A stretch of 64,000 nucleotides of DNA from Streptomyces polyasparticus (GTDB lineage: Bacteria; Actinomycetota; Actinomycetes; Streptomycetales; Streptomycetaceae): NCBI RefSeq assembly GCF_014493765.1, contig NZ_JACTVJ010000006.1, positions 736,548 through 800,547 of the forward strand, read 5' to 3'. The translations under genes were made by a program, and so were the position numbers. Of this stretch, positions 7,195 to 15,701 are shown piece after piece. Numbering within the stretch: position 1 is the first letter of the stretch; each line of letters opens with the position of its first letter. A model generated the notes under the pieces. That model worked only from the letters and a program-made list of their open reading frames with translations, was not told where the DNA came from and did not search any database.

Positions 7195-8426
7195 GTGACG
7201 ACGTCTCCGCGACGGAGCCGACGGGATTCGAGCACGCCCGTGCGGTGGCCGACGCGATCCTCTTTGAGGGATACGTCCTGTACCCCTACCGCGCCAGCGC
7301 GCCCAAGAACCGGATGCGCTGGCAGTTCGGTGTGCTGGCGCCACCCGGTTCGGACCGGTCGGAGACCACGTTCGCGCAGACCGAGTGTCTCGCCGTGGTG
7401 ACCGGGCCGCAGCCGTCGCTCGTCGTCAAGGTCAGGTTCCTCCAGGCCGAGCGGAGATCGGCGTACGGCTCGGGTGAACCGCCCTGGGACGAGGGAGTGG
7501 TGCGCGAGGTCGACGCTCGTGTGTCTCTCACCCCGGGCACCGTCCGCACCTTCCCCTTCCACATGCCCGGGCGGCAGACGCCGGAGCGCACCCGGCAACC
7601 ACTGTCCGGTCTTCTGCGCATCGAGACCTCATGCCCGCCCTGCGACGGGCTGCACTCGGTGCGGATACGGGTGGAGAACCACTCGGCCGGACCTGTCGCC
7701 CCCAGGTCGCGGATGCTGCTCGGCTCCCTCATCGGCACGCACACCCTCATCGCGGCCGACCAGGCCCGCTTCCTGTCGCTTGCGGACCCGCCGGCATGGG
7801 CCGCACAGGCAGCCGCCGGGTGCGACAACCGGCACACGTGGCCGGTCCTTGTCGACGACACGACGGTGCTCTCCAGCCCGATCATCCTGGAGGACCGCCC
7901 GCGGATCGCGCCGGAGAGCACCGCCGATTTCTACGACGCCACGGAGATCGACGAGTTGCTGACTTTGCGCACACTGACTCTCACCGACGAGGAGAAGCGC
8001 GCGGCACGGGCCACCGATGCCCGGGCGGCGGCGATCGTCGATCACGCCGAGGCCATGACGGGACCCGAACTGGAGCGGCTGCACGGCAGGCTGCGGCGCC
8101 TCGACGAGGTCGACGGCCCGAATCCGTCCCCGGGGGATACGGCAGCAGGCTGGGACGAGCCCGCAGCGGAGGCGGAGCAGGGCGTGGCGGTTCGCGGCGG
8201 CCGGGCCGTCGCGGGTGCCCGCGTGCGCCTGTGCCCCGGCAGCCGACGCGCCGATGCCCAAGACATGTTCCTGCACGGCCGGACGGCCCGCGTCGCAGCC
8301 GTGCTCCATGACGTCGACGGCGGCCGGCATGTGGCCGTGATCCTCGACGACGACCCGGCGGCGGAACTGCACGACGCGGTCGGCCGCCACTGGCATTTCG
8401 CACCGGACGAGGTGGAGTTGCTGTGA
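7191..8426 (+). CDS. conserved hydrogenase-cluster protein of unknown function
   Basis: A 411-residue protein that I do not recognise as any enzyme. Its start begins with a conserved-looking block (FEGYVLYPYRASAPKNRMRW). The middle is rich in predicted beta strands (VRFLQAERR; LRIETSC; VRIRVENHS). Around residues 325-411, after an acidic linker, a small basic-acidic module (DAQDMFLHGRTARVAAV; HVAVILDDDPA; FAPDEVELL) looks like a separate beta-barrel-like domain. The GTG start overlaps the DUF5947 stop, and its own stop overlaps the protease GTG. Its fixed place between structural and maturation genes argues for a role in biogenesis of this hydrogenase. No signal peptide or membrane segment is seen. 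Confidence 0.8.
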   Translation: MSDDVSATEPTGFEHARAVADAILFEGYVLYPYRASAPKNRMRWQFGVLAPPGSDRSETTFAQTECLAVVTGPQPSLVVKVRFLQAERRSAYGSGEPPWDEGVVREVDARVSLTPGTVRTFPFHMPGRQTPERTRQPLSGLLRIETSCPPCDGLHSVRIRVENHSAGPVAPRSRMLLGSLIGTHTLIAADQARFLSLADPPAWAAQAAAGCDNRHTWPVLVDDTTVLSSPIILEDRPRIAPESTADFYDATEIDELLTLRTLTLTDEEKRAARATDARAAAIVDHAEAMTGPELERLHGRLRRLDEVDGPNPSPGDTAAGWDEPAAEAEQGVAVRGGRAVAGARVRLCPGSRRADAQDMFLHGRTARVAAVLHDVDGGRHVAVILDDDPAAELHDAVGRHWHFAPDEVELL

Positions 8427-8950
8427 GAGTCATGGTCGCGGGCGTGGGCAACGTGTTCCTGCGGGACGACGGTTTCGGCGTGGAAGTCGTACGGCGCCTC
8501 GCCTCGGTCCCGTTGCCCGAGGGAACGCGGGTGGCCGACTTCGGTATTCGCGGGGTGCACCTCGCGCACGAGCTGATGAACGGCTACGAGGGCCTGGTCC
8601 TCGTCGACGCGTTGCCGAGCGGCCACCCCCCGGGCACGGTCTGCCTCCTGGATCCGGAACTTCCCGGCCCAGAGGAGCGGATGCCGGGCCTGGGACCGCC
8701 GGTGGACGCGCACGACATGGGGCCCGAGGCGGTCCTGTGCCTGATACGACAGCTCGGCGTACGGGTGCCGTGGATGCGCGTGGTGGGTTGTGAACCCGCC
8801 GACCTCGGCGAGGGAATGGGGCTCAGCCCCGCCGTGGACGGGGCGGTCGACGAGGCCGTGCGCCTTGTGAGGAATCTGCTCGGAGAGGCCTCGGTGCGCG
8901 CCGAGGACTGCGATCCCGAAGAGGAGAAGGAGGCGAAGGGCCGTGCATGA
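8423..8950 (+). CDS. hydrogenase maturation endopeptidase
   Basis: A 175-residue HyaD/HybD-type protease that clips the C-terminal tail of the large subunit after nickel insertion. The family signature GVGNVFLRDDGFGVEV is at the N-terminus; nickel-sensing acidic and His residues correspond to the Glu in GVEV, the Asp in VLVDALPSG and the His in DAHDMGPE. The GTG at 8423 overlaps the upstream stop (an ATG at 8432 is an alternative but would shorten the first strand). The tail is highly acidic and charged (DCDPEEEKEAKGRA). The substrate is presumably the large subunit encoded at 4265. Confidence 0.93.
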   Translation: MRVMVAGVGNVFLRDDGFGVEVVRRLASVPLPEGTRVADFGIRGVHLAHELMNGYEGLVLVDALPSGHPPGTVCLLDPELPGPEERMPGLGPPVDAHDMGPEAVLCLIRQLGVRVPWMRVVGCEPADLGEGMGLSPAVDGAVDEAVRLVRNLLGEASVRAEDCDPEEEKEAKGRA

Positions 8951-9209
8951 GACCGGACTGTGCGAGGCAATTCTCGACGCTGTGGAGCGCCGGGCGAAAG
9001 GACGCCGGGTCACCGGGGTGAAGGTGCGGATCGGCACCCTGCACGCGGTGTCGGCGCCTGCCCTGGCCCAGTCGTTCGAGCTGGTGTCGGCCGGCAGCGT
9101 CGCCGACGGCGCTGTGATCGACCTGGTCCCGGTGGACGGTGACACGTTCGTCCTGGAATCGATCCGGCTCGCGGAGGGGACGGGCGATGTGCCTCGGCAT
9201 CCCGGGTGA
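8943..9209 (+). CDS. hypA: HypA nickel-insertion protein, zinc domain missing
   Basis: HypA delivers Ni(II) to the large subunit together with HypB. The start is GTG, giving the required MHE N-terminus with nickel ligand H2. The N-terminal alpha/beta domain is intact (GVKVRIGTLHAVSAPALAQSFELV). The protein is only 88 aa, against about 113 in typical HypA, and has no Cys after C7: where the zinc-finger loop with two CxxC pairs should lie, the chain runs directly from VIDLVPV to DGDTFVLESIRL. It overlaps the protease by 8 nt and hypC by 23 nt. The shortening looks like a clean domain loss, not a frameshift. Confidence 0.85.
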   Translation: MHETGLCEAILDAVERRAKGRRVTGVKVRIGTLHAVSAPALAQSFELVSAGSVADGAVIDLVPVDGDTFVLESIRLAEGTGDVPRHPG

Positions 9210-9459
9210 GGTGATCGAAATCGTCGGTGGACAGCCGGACTTGGCGCTGGTCGAGGTCAGCGGAGTGCGCCGCGCCGTGAACATCGCGCTCTTGGAGGAC
9301 GACGGAATAGCACCCGGCGACTGGATCCTCATCCACGTCGGGTTCGCACTGTCCAAGATCGACGAGGAAGAGGCCCGCGCGGCCATGGAGTTCCTCGAAG
9401 GTCTCGGACAGGCCTACGAGGACGAGATCACCGCACTGCGGGATTCGGGAGACGACTGA
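9187..9459 (+). CDS. hypC: HypC hydrogenase maturation chaperone
   Basis: Canonical HypC, 90 aa, with the diagnostic N-terminus MCLGIPGEV (Cys2 carries the Fe(CN)2CO intermediate with HypD) and the C-terminal GDWILIHVGFALSKIDEEEA. The ATG at 9187 is fixed by the need for Cys at position 2 and overlaps the end of hypA by 23 nt. Its stop overlaps the hypD start by one base. It works with HypD and HypE/HypF to build the iron ligand set. The acidic tail (YEDEITALRDSGDD) is longer than in many HypC proteins. Confidence 0.95.
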   Translation: MCLGIPGEVIEIVGGQPDLALVEVSGVRRAVNIALLEDDGIAPGDWILIHVGFALSKIDEEEARAAMEFLEGLGQAYEDEITALRDSGDD

Positions 9460-10586
9460 TGCGCTACGTCGACGAGTACCGGGACGCCGACAAGGCCCGA
9501 GTGCTGGCGGCAGAGATCGCCGACCTGTGCGCGGCGGACCGCACGTACACCTTCATGGAGGTGTGCGGCGGGCACACGCACACCATCTACAAGCACGGCA
9601 TCGAGGACCACCTTCCCGACAACGTCCACCTCGTCCACGGGCCGGGCTGTCCGGTCTGCGTGATCCCGATGGGCCGGGTCGACGACGCCATCCACATCGC
9701 GCAGCAGCCCGACGTCATCATGACGACGTTCGGGGACATGATGCGGGTGCCCGGCGGCAGCGCCTCGTTCCTCGACGCCAAGGCAGCGGGCGCCGACATC
9801 CGCATGGTCTACTCGCCGCTGGACGCGCTCAGGATCGCCCGCGCCCACCCGGACAAGCGGGTGGTCTTCATGGCGATCGGCTTCGAGACGACGGCCCCGT
9901 CGACCGCCGTGACCGTGCTGCGCGCCGCAGCCGAAGGCCTCGACAACTTCTCGGTGTTCTGCAACCACGTCACGATCATCCCGGCGATCAAGGCGATCCT
10001 GGACTCTCCCGACCAGCGCCTGGACGGGTTCCTCGGCCCCGGGCACGTCTCCACGGTCATCGGTTGCCGGCCGTACGAGTTCATCGCCGAGCTTCACCGC
10101 AAGCCGCTGGTCGTCGCGGGCTTCGAGCCGCTGGACATCCTGCGCTCGGTCCACCTGCTGCTGCGGCAGCTCGCCGAGGGGCGTGCCGCCGTCGAGAACC
10201 AGTACGGCCGCGTCGTGCCCTGGGACGGAAACCTCAAGGCACTGCGGGCCCTGGGCCAAGTCATGGAACTGCGACCGCACTTCGAATGGCGCGGCCTGGG
10301 GTTCATCTCGCACTCCGCGCTGCGCCTGAAGGACGCGTACGCCGCCCACGACGCGGAACGGCTCTTCGACGTACCCGGGGTCCGGGTCGCCGACCCGAAG
10401 GCCTGCCAGTGCGGAGAGGTACTCAAGGGGGTGCTCAAGCCCTGGCAGTGCAAGGTCTTCGGCACCGCCTGCACACCCGAGACCCCGATCGGCACCTGCA
10501 TGGTCTCCTCCGAAGGGGCCTGCGCCGCGTACTACAACTTCGGCAGGTTCACCCGCGCCGCGGTACGGGAGGCGACTCGGTCATGA
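9459..10586 (+). CDS. hypD: HypD iron-sulfur scaffold protein
   Basis: A 375-residue HypD, the scaffold on which cyanide and CO are attached to iron. Visible family motifs are FMEVCGGHTHTIYKHGI, HGPGCPVCV and GIGFETTAP-like FMAIGFETTAPSTAV. The C-terminal 4Fe-4S binding region contains CQCGEVLKG, KPWQCKVFG, ACTPETPIGTCMVSSEG and ACAAYY. Length and motif order match the family. The start overlaps the hypC stop by 1 nt and the stop overlaps hypE by ATGA. Confidence 0.96.
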   Translation: MRYVDEYRDADKARVLAAEIADLCAADRTYTFMEVCGGHTHTIYKHGIEDHLPDNVHLVHGPGCPVCVIPMGRVDDAIHIAQQPDVIMTTFGDMMRVPGGSASFLDAKAAGADIRMVYSPLDALRIARAHPDKRVVFMAIGFETTAPSTAVTVLRAAAEGLDNFSVFCNHVTIIPAIKAILDSPDQRLDGFLGPGHVSTVIGCRPYEFIAELHRKPLVVAGFEPLDILRSVHLLLRQLAEGRAAVENQYGRVVPWDGNLKALRALGQVMELRPHFEWRGLGFISHSALRLKDAYAAHDAERLFDVPGVRVADPKACQCGEVLKGVLKPWQCKVFGTACTPETPIGTCMVSSEGACAAYYNFGRFTRAAVREATRS

Positions 10587-11680
10587 CCACGGACCAGGGA
10601 GCCCAGGGCCGGCAGGAACAAGAGGTGTTGCGGCGCATCGAGCGTGCGCGTGGCCGCCCCGCCCGGCTGCGGGACGAGCGCATCACCCTTGCCCACGGGG
10701 CAGGTGGCAAGGCCACGCACACCCTCATCGAGGCGGTTTTCCTGGCCGCTTTCCACAATCCGGTGCTGGAACGGCTGGAGGACCAGGCGGTGTGCGAGGC
10801 GGGCGGCGTCCGCCTCGCTTTCACCACGGACGCGTACGTGGTGTCCCCCCTCTTCTTCCCCGGCGGCGACATCGGGGACCTCGCGGTCAACGGAACAGTG
10901 AACGACCTGGCGATGTCCGGGGCGCGTCCGCTGTATCTCTCGGCGGGCTTCATCCTGGAAGAGGGCTTCCCCGTCGCGGATCTGACCCGGATCGCCGCCT
11001 CGATGGCGCAGGCTGCCACCGCAGCCGGCGTCCAGATCGTCACGGGCGACACCAAAGTCGTGGAGCGGGGCAAGGCCGACGGCTGCTACGTCACCACGGC
11101 CGGAGTCGGCGTGGTGGAGCACCCGTTCGAGCTGGGCGCCGCACAGGCCCGCCCCGGCGATGTGGTCCTGGTGTCCGGGCCGATCGGCGACCACGGGACT
11201 ACGGTCCTTGTCGCCCGTGGCGAACTCGGCATCGAGAGCGACCTGGAATCCGACACCGCCCCGCTGGCCGGAGCGGTGGCGGCCCTGCTCGGCGCCTGCG
11301 GCAAGGACGTGCGATGCCTGCGCGACGCGACGCGCGGCGGTGTGGCCACGGTCCTCAACGAGATCGCGCGTGCCTCGGGCGTCGCCGTCGTCCTCGACGA
11401 GGACGCGGTGCCGGTGCGGCCCCAAGTGCGCGGCGCGGCGGAGATCCTCGGTCTCGATCCGCTCTACATCGCCTGCGAGGGCCGCATGGTCGCCGTCGTG
11501 GACGCGGCCCGCTCGCAGGAGGCTCTGGAGGCCCTGCGCGCCCACCCTCTCGGACGCGACGCGGCGCTCGTCGGCCGTGTCGTGGCGGATCCGGCGCCGC
11601 TGGTGCTGTGCAGGACCGCGTTCGGTGGCACCCGCATCGTGGACGTCCTCGTCGGCGACCCGCTGCCGCGCATCTGCTGA
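10583..11680 (+). CDS. hypE: HypE carbamoyl dehydratase
   Basis: A 365-residue HypE, a PurM-fold enzyme that dehydrates the C-terminal Cys thiocarboxamide to thiocyanate and passes cyanide to HypC-HypD. ITLAHGAGGKATHTLI is the N-terminal glycine-rich motif; DAYVVSPLFFPGGDIG, GTVNDLAMSGA and TGDTKVVERG are the ATP/metal segments. The chain ends in the required PRIC, with the terminal Cys as the modified residue. The ATG at 10583 overlaps the hypD stop. The gene ends the plus-strand run and faces hypF with a 38 nt spacer that shows no strong hairpin. Confidence 0.96.
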   Translation: MTTDQGAQGRQEQEVLRRIERARGRPARLRDERITLAHGAGGKATHTLIEAVFLAAFHNPVLERLEDQAVCEAGGVRLAFTTDAYVVSPLFFPGGDIGDLAVNGTVNDLAMSGARPLYLSAGFILEEGFPVADLTRIAASMAQAATAAGVQIVTGDTKVVERGKADGCYVTTAGVGVVEHPFELGAAQARPGDVVLVSGPIGDHGTTVLVARGELGIESDLESDTAPLAGAVAALLGACGKDVRCLRDATRGGVATVLNEIARASGVAVVLDEDAVPVRPQVRGAAEILGLDPLYIACEGRMVAVVDAARSQEALEALRAHPLGRDAALVGRVVADPAPLVLCRTAFGGTRIVDVLVGDPLPRIC

Positions 11681-11718
11681 GCACGCGGACGGACCAGCAT
11701 CCGAGCACGCGTCGTGGC

Positions 11719-14079
11719 TCAGCAGGGTCCGACCGCTTCACCCTCCCGGGTTCGCGCGGCCGCCACCGCTGCCTGCCCGAGACTGATCCCGCCGTCGTTC
11801 GGCGGGATATGGCGATGCGTCAGCACCCGGAAGCCGTGTCGGCGCAGCAAGTCAGTGGTGCGGTCGAGAAGGAGAGCGTTCTGGAAGACGCCTCCCGACA
11901 GTGCGACGAGCTCCAGCCCAGTGGTCTCGCGCAGGCCACAGCATCCGTCGAGGACCGCATGCGCGACGCCGTTGTGGAAGCGGGCCGCGATGACCTCGTT
12001 CGGGGTGCCCGCACGCACGTCGGCGACGACCTCACGGACCAGGTCGGTGCCGTGTACCAGGCCGTCGGCGCGCACGCGGGCGACGTAGGCCCCGGTGACC
12101 GATGGGTCGGCGCACCGCTCCAGTTCGACGGCCGCCTGTCCCTCGTAGGAGACCGCGTCCCGCAGATCCAGGAGCGCGGCGACGGCATCGAAGAGCCGCC
12201 CGACGCTGGACGTGGGAGGAGCGTGCACACCGGAGCGGGCGACCGCCCGCACCTCCTCCCAGCGGTCGGCGTTGCGCCGGCGGACGGCCAAGCCGTCACC
12301 GCGCCCGTCCCCGCAGGCGTCGAGGTAGACGACTGCCATCCGCCAGGGCTCGCGCACCGCGGCCTCGCCGCCGGGCAGCGGAACCGGCGTGAAGTGCCCC
12401 GCGCGACGGAAACCGGTCAGGTCGGCGACGAGGAACTCGCCGCCCCACAAGGTGTGGTCGGAGCCGTAGCCCAGGCCATCGAAGGCCACCCCGATGACCG
12501 GACCGCGCACACCGTTGTCGACCAGGCAGGAGGCAATGTGCGCATGGTGGTGCTGCACACCCACCAGCTCCGCTCCCCATGTGTCGGCGAGGTCGTGCGC
12601 GTACTTCGTCGACAGGTACTCGGGGTGCAGATCGTGGGCGATCACCTCCGGGTCTATTCCGAACAGTCGCCGGTGATGGGCGACGCCGTCGGTGAAGGAC
12701 CGCAGCGCGTCAGGGTGCTTGAGGTCGCCCACGTGGGGGGAGACGACGGCGCGACGACCTCGCGCCAGGCAGAAAGTGCTCTTCAACTGGGCGCCGCAGG
12801 CCAGTACGGGGCGTTGGGCGGGCGACAGGAGCGCCAGTGGTTCGGGAGCGTGGCCGCGCGCCCGGCGCACCAGGTGAGCGCCGCCCGTGACGACCCGTAC
12901 CACGGAGTCGTCGGCGCGCGCGTGGATCGGCCGGTCATGGGTGAGGAACGCATCGGCGATCCCCGCGAGCCGCCGGAGGGCGTCGGCTTCGTCGTACGCG
13001 ATGGGCTCGTCGAAGAGGTTGCCGCTGGTGAGCACGTACGGCCTGGCCAGTTGCGCGCACAACAAGTGGTGCAGGGGGGTGTAGGGCAGCATCAGGCCCA
13101 GATCCCGGCAACCGGGCGCCACCGACGCGGCAAGTCCCGCGCCTGCCCGCCGCGGCAGCAGCACGATGGGGGCGCGCACGGATCGCAGCAGCCCGAGTCC
13201 CGTGTCCTCCACCTCGCACAGCCGTCGCGCCGTCGAGGTGTCGGGGACCATGACGGCGAACGGCTTCTCCTCGCGACGCTTACGGGATCGCAGAAGGCGC
13301 ACAGCCGGTTCATTCACCGAGTCCACCGCGAGGTGATACCCGCCCAGCCCCTTCACCGCCAGGACCCGGCCCGCTCGCAGCATCTCGGCGGCCTCGGCAA
13401 CGGGGTCGCCCGGGAGCGCCCGGCCGGTGGCGGCGTCTACGAGTCGAAGGGTGGGGCCGCACGCAGGGCAGCACAACGGCTGCGCGTGGAACCGCCGGTC
13501 GGAGGGGTCGTGGTACTCGCTCTCGCAGGCGGCGCACATCGCGAACGCCGCCATGGTCGTCCGTACACGGTCGTAGGGCAGGGACCGGACAACAGTGAAG
13601 CGGGGGCCGCAATTGGTGCAGTTGATGAACGGGTGGCGGAAGCGGCGGTCGGTCGGGTCGAAGAGCTCACGAAGACAGTCCGCGCAGGTGGCGATGTCCG
13701 GCGGAATCGACGCGTCGGCGACGTCTGCAGACGTGGATCGCCCATGGCTGTCGACGTTGGCGATCACGGACGTGCCGCTCCGACTGGCCGCGATGAGGAA
13801 CGCGTCGCCCGTCTGCTCACCGGGACCCACCGGCTCGACGCTCTGGGCGCTGATCCGCTCGATCACGGACAGGGGCGGCGCCTCCCGCTCCAGCGCTTGC
13901 CGGAACCGCGCCAAGGACTCGGCGGTGCCCGCCGCTTCGATGAGAACTCCGCCGAGATCGTTGGCGACCAGGCCGGTGAGCCCGTGCCGGACGGCGATCG
14001 CGTGCACGAACGGCCGGAAGCCTACGCCCTGTACGACCCCTTCCACGCGGAGGCGGACACGTACGTACGGTGTGGTCAC
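11719..14079 (-). CDS. hypF: HypF carbamoyltransferase
   Basis: A 786-residue HypF that makes carbamoyl-adenylate from carbamoyl phosphate and loads it on HypE. Domain order is complete: acylphosphatase (residues 1-90, VEGVVQGVGFRPFVH); two zinc fingers (about 108-185, CADC...CTNCG...CAAC...CPACG); YrdC-like (about 205-385, VLAVKGLGGYHLA and KPFAVMV); and a Kae1-like C-terminal half with VQHHHAHIASC, GVAFDGLGYG and LSGGVFQNA. The start is GTG. It is convergent with the hydrogenase operon, so it must have its own promoter in the 500 bp upstream spacer. Confidence 0.96.
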   Translation of the reverse strand: MTTPYVRVRLRVEGVVQGVGFRPFVHAIAVRHGLTGLVANDLGGVLIEAAGTAESLARFRQALEREAPPLSVIERISAQSVEPVGPGEQTGDAFLIAASRSGTSVIANVDSHGRSTSADVADASIPPDIATCADCLRELFDPTDRRFRHPFINCTNCGPRFTVVRSLPYDRVRTTMAAFAMCAACESEYHDPSDRRFHAQPLCCPACGPTLRLVDAATGRALPGDPVAEAAEMLRAGRVLAVKGLGGYHLAVDSVNEPAVRLLRSRKRREEKPFAVMVPDTSTARRLCEVEDTGLGLLRSVRAPIVLLPRRAGAGLAASVAPGCRDLGLMLPYTPLHHLLCAQLARPYVLTSGNLFDEPIAYDEADALRRLAGIADAFLTHDRPIHARADDSVVRVVTGGAHLVRRARGHAPEPLALLSPAQRPVLACGAQLKSTFCLARGRRAVVSPHVGDLKHPDALRSFTDGVAHHRRLFGIDPEVIAHDLHPEYLSTKYAHDLADTWGAELVGVQHHHAHIASCLVDNGVRGPVIGVAFDGLGYGSDHTLWGGEFLVADLTGFRRAGHFTPVPLPGGEAAVREPWRMAVVYLDACGDGRGDGLAVRRRNADRWEEVRAVARSGVHAPPTSSVGRLFDAVAALLDLRDAVSYEGQAAVELERCADPSVTGAYVARVRADGLVHGTDLVREVVADVRAGTPNEVIAARFHNGVAHAVLDGCCGLRETTGLELVALSGGVFQNALLLDRTTDLLRRHGFRVLTHRHIPPNDGGISLGQAAVAAARTREGEAVGPC

Positions 14080-14580
14080 ATGGCCATCGTGGCGCCGGTC
14101 ACGCCTCCAGGCCGCTCATGTCCGAATGTGCAGGAACGCGGCAGAGGTCTGTCCACTTGCGGGCCCATCCGGGCAGCGCCCGCACTCGGTTCGGACCGAA
14201 TTCACCCGAGCAGCGCGCGGTACGGCCGGGGTACTGGCACGAGGCTCGGACCGCAGCCACTCATCGGGCTGAGAGAGATTTCGAGAGCCAGGACGACGAG
14301 GCCTCCACTCGTGCGGCACGGCCCCGTCCGGCAATCTCGCACAGTCGCACACCGGCACGGACAACTCCTCGCCTCAAGAAGACCTTTCAGTGCCGTGCAG
14401 AACACTTGCGGGCAGTTCCGCACCGACCGGCCGGGGCCGTCCTCGCGACTGTCACCCTGGCCGCGGAACGGCGGCCTTCGGAAGCTGCGGAGCAGCAGCC
14501 CTCCGGAGATTCAGGCATCTGCCACCAGCTGAGCGCGGCGCCCCAGCGTCGGAGGCTTCGCAGAACGGAGCGTCACCGCG
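14080..14580. other. spacer between divergent hypF and ATPase gene
   Basis: About 500 bp between the GTG of hypF (minus) and the ATG at 14581 (plus). Short open frames on both strands lack Streptomyces-like third-position bias and any recognisable product. The stretch should hold the hypF promoter and probably that of the downstream ATPase. A small dyad (CGGT-TCGG-ACCG) lies near 14190. Nothing else could be assigned. Confidence 0.5.
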
Positions 14581-15024
14581 ATGACCGCCTCCCAGTCGGC
14601 TCACCTCACCCTGGCCAGCGTGCGTTCCTCGGTGCGTGAGGCGCGCCTGTTCACGGCGCAGACCCTCTCCAAGTGGGGACTGCCCGACGACTCCGAGACC
14701 CACTTCGCCACGCAGTTGATCGTTTCCGAACTCGCTACCAACGCCGTGCTCCACACGTGCGGCCTGTCACCGACCTTCACCGTATGTCTGGTCTTGGACG
14801 AGAAGAGCACCCTGCACGTCAGGGTCACCGACAGCCATCCGGACTGGCCGCGCCACCTGCCGGCGGCCGAACAGCACGACAGTGGACGGGGCATGGCCAT
14901 CGTCCGCACCCTGACGGCCGAGCGCGGCGGCCGGCTCGTCGTGCAGTCGACTGATGAGGGCGGCAAAGCCGTGCATGTGTCCTACCCCTGCCCTGAGGCC
15001 GCCCCGCGGCACCTTGCAGAGTGA
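14581..15024 (+). CDS. RsbW-like ATP-binding protein (HATPase_c_2)
   Basis: A 147-residue GHKL-fold protein of the anti-sigma/serine-kinase type. The N-box reads VSELATNAVLHT (about residues 50-60) and the G1 box DSGRGMAIVRTL (about 101-112). In Streptomyces such small ATPases are numerous and mostly lack a neighbouring sigma factor. It lies at the far side of the hydrogenase island from the SpoIIE-type phosphatase at 4-1617, so the two could belong to one partner-switching circuit, but no anti-anti-sigma (STAS) gene is in the window. It has no clear ribosome binding site beyond GGAGCG upstream of the ATG. Confidence 0.85.
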   Translation: MTASQSAHLTLASVRSSVREARLFTAQTLSKWGLPDDSETHFATQLIVSELATNAVLHTCGLSPTFTVCLVLDEKSTLHVRVTDSHPDWPRHLPAAEQHDSGRGMAIVRTLTAERGGRLVVQSTDEGGKAVHVSYPCPEAAPRHLAE

Positions 15025-15110
15025 GACGTCCCGGCCCGCCAAGTGGGGCCGAGGCGGAAGCGGTGCTGACTGAGCAGACCCGGGCGATCCACAACTCCCG
15101 GGGGAGTGTC

Positions 15111-15701
15111 TCAGCCCGTGAGGACGGCCACGAGGAACTCGGAACCGTCCTCGTAGGGGATCATGTCCCAAGTGGAGAGGAGCAGTTGAGGTGCCAGGCC
15201 GACTGCTTCGGCGTCCTGGAGAAATTGCTCGGGCGGGTAGCCGCGGTCGGTGCCGAACCCCACCACCGCTCGCCCGCCGTTGCTCAGATGCTTCTTGAAC
15301 TGGCCAAGGACGGTGCGGCGGGTGGCGGGAGCGAGGAACGCCATCACGTTTCCGGCACACACGATGATGTCGAAGCCGTCGCCCGGGAGGTTGAGATCAG
15401 CCAGGTCGCCGACCAGCCACTGCGCACCGGGATGGTCGGCGCGGGCCGCGGCGACGAGGGTGGGGTCGAGGTCGACGCCCGTGACGTCGTGACCGGCCTT
15501 TGCCAGGTAGGCACCCACTCGGCCGGGCCCACAGCCCGCGTCGAGAATCCGCGCTCCGCGGCCCGCCATCGCGTCGATGAGACGGGCCTCACCATGGAGG
15601 TCGGCCCCCTCCTCGGCGAGCTTCCTGAACCGGTCGATGTACCACTGTGAGTGCCCCGGGTTCTCCTTGAGGAGCGCGAGCCAGCCGTTCTCGTTGTTCA
15701 C
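15111..15701 (-). CDS. class I SAM-dependent methyltransferase
   Basis: A 196-residue Rossmann-fold methyltransferase. Motif I is ILDAGCGPGRVGAYLAKAG (about residues 51-69), followed by the acidic GVDLDP (motif II), a WLVGDLADLNLP segment (motif III region) and FDIIVCAGNVMAFL (motif IV). The substrate is unknown. Start is GTG at 15701. The gene converges on the ATPase gene; the 86 nt spacer contains two CCCGGG-type GC-rich segments but no clear U-tract terminator. Confidence 0.85.
   Translation of the reverse strand: MNNENGWLALLKENPGHSQWYIDRFRKLAEEGADLHGEARLIDAMAGRGARILDAGCGPGRVGAYLAKAGHDVTGVDLDPTLVAAARADHPGAQWLVGDLADLNLPGDGFDIIVCAGNVMAFLAPATRRTVLGQFKKHLSNGGRAVVGFGTDRGYPPEQFLQDAEAVGLAPQLLLSTWDMIPYEDGSEFLVAVLTG

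Noticed and set aside
10792-14532. Plus-strand open frame of over 1200 codons across hypE and hypF
   Set aside because: It is antisense to hypF and out of frame with hypE; both real genes have complete family motifs.
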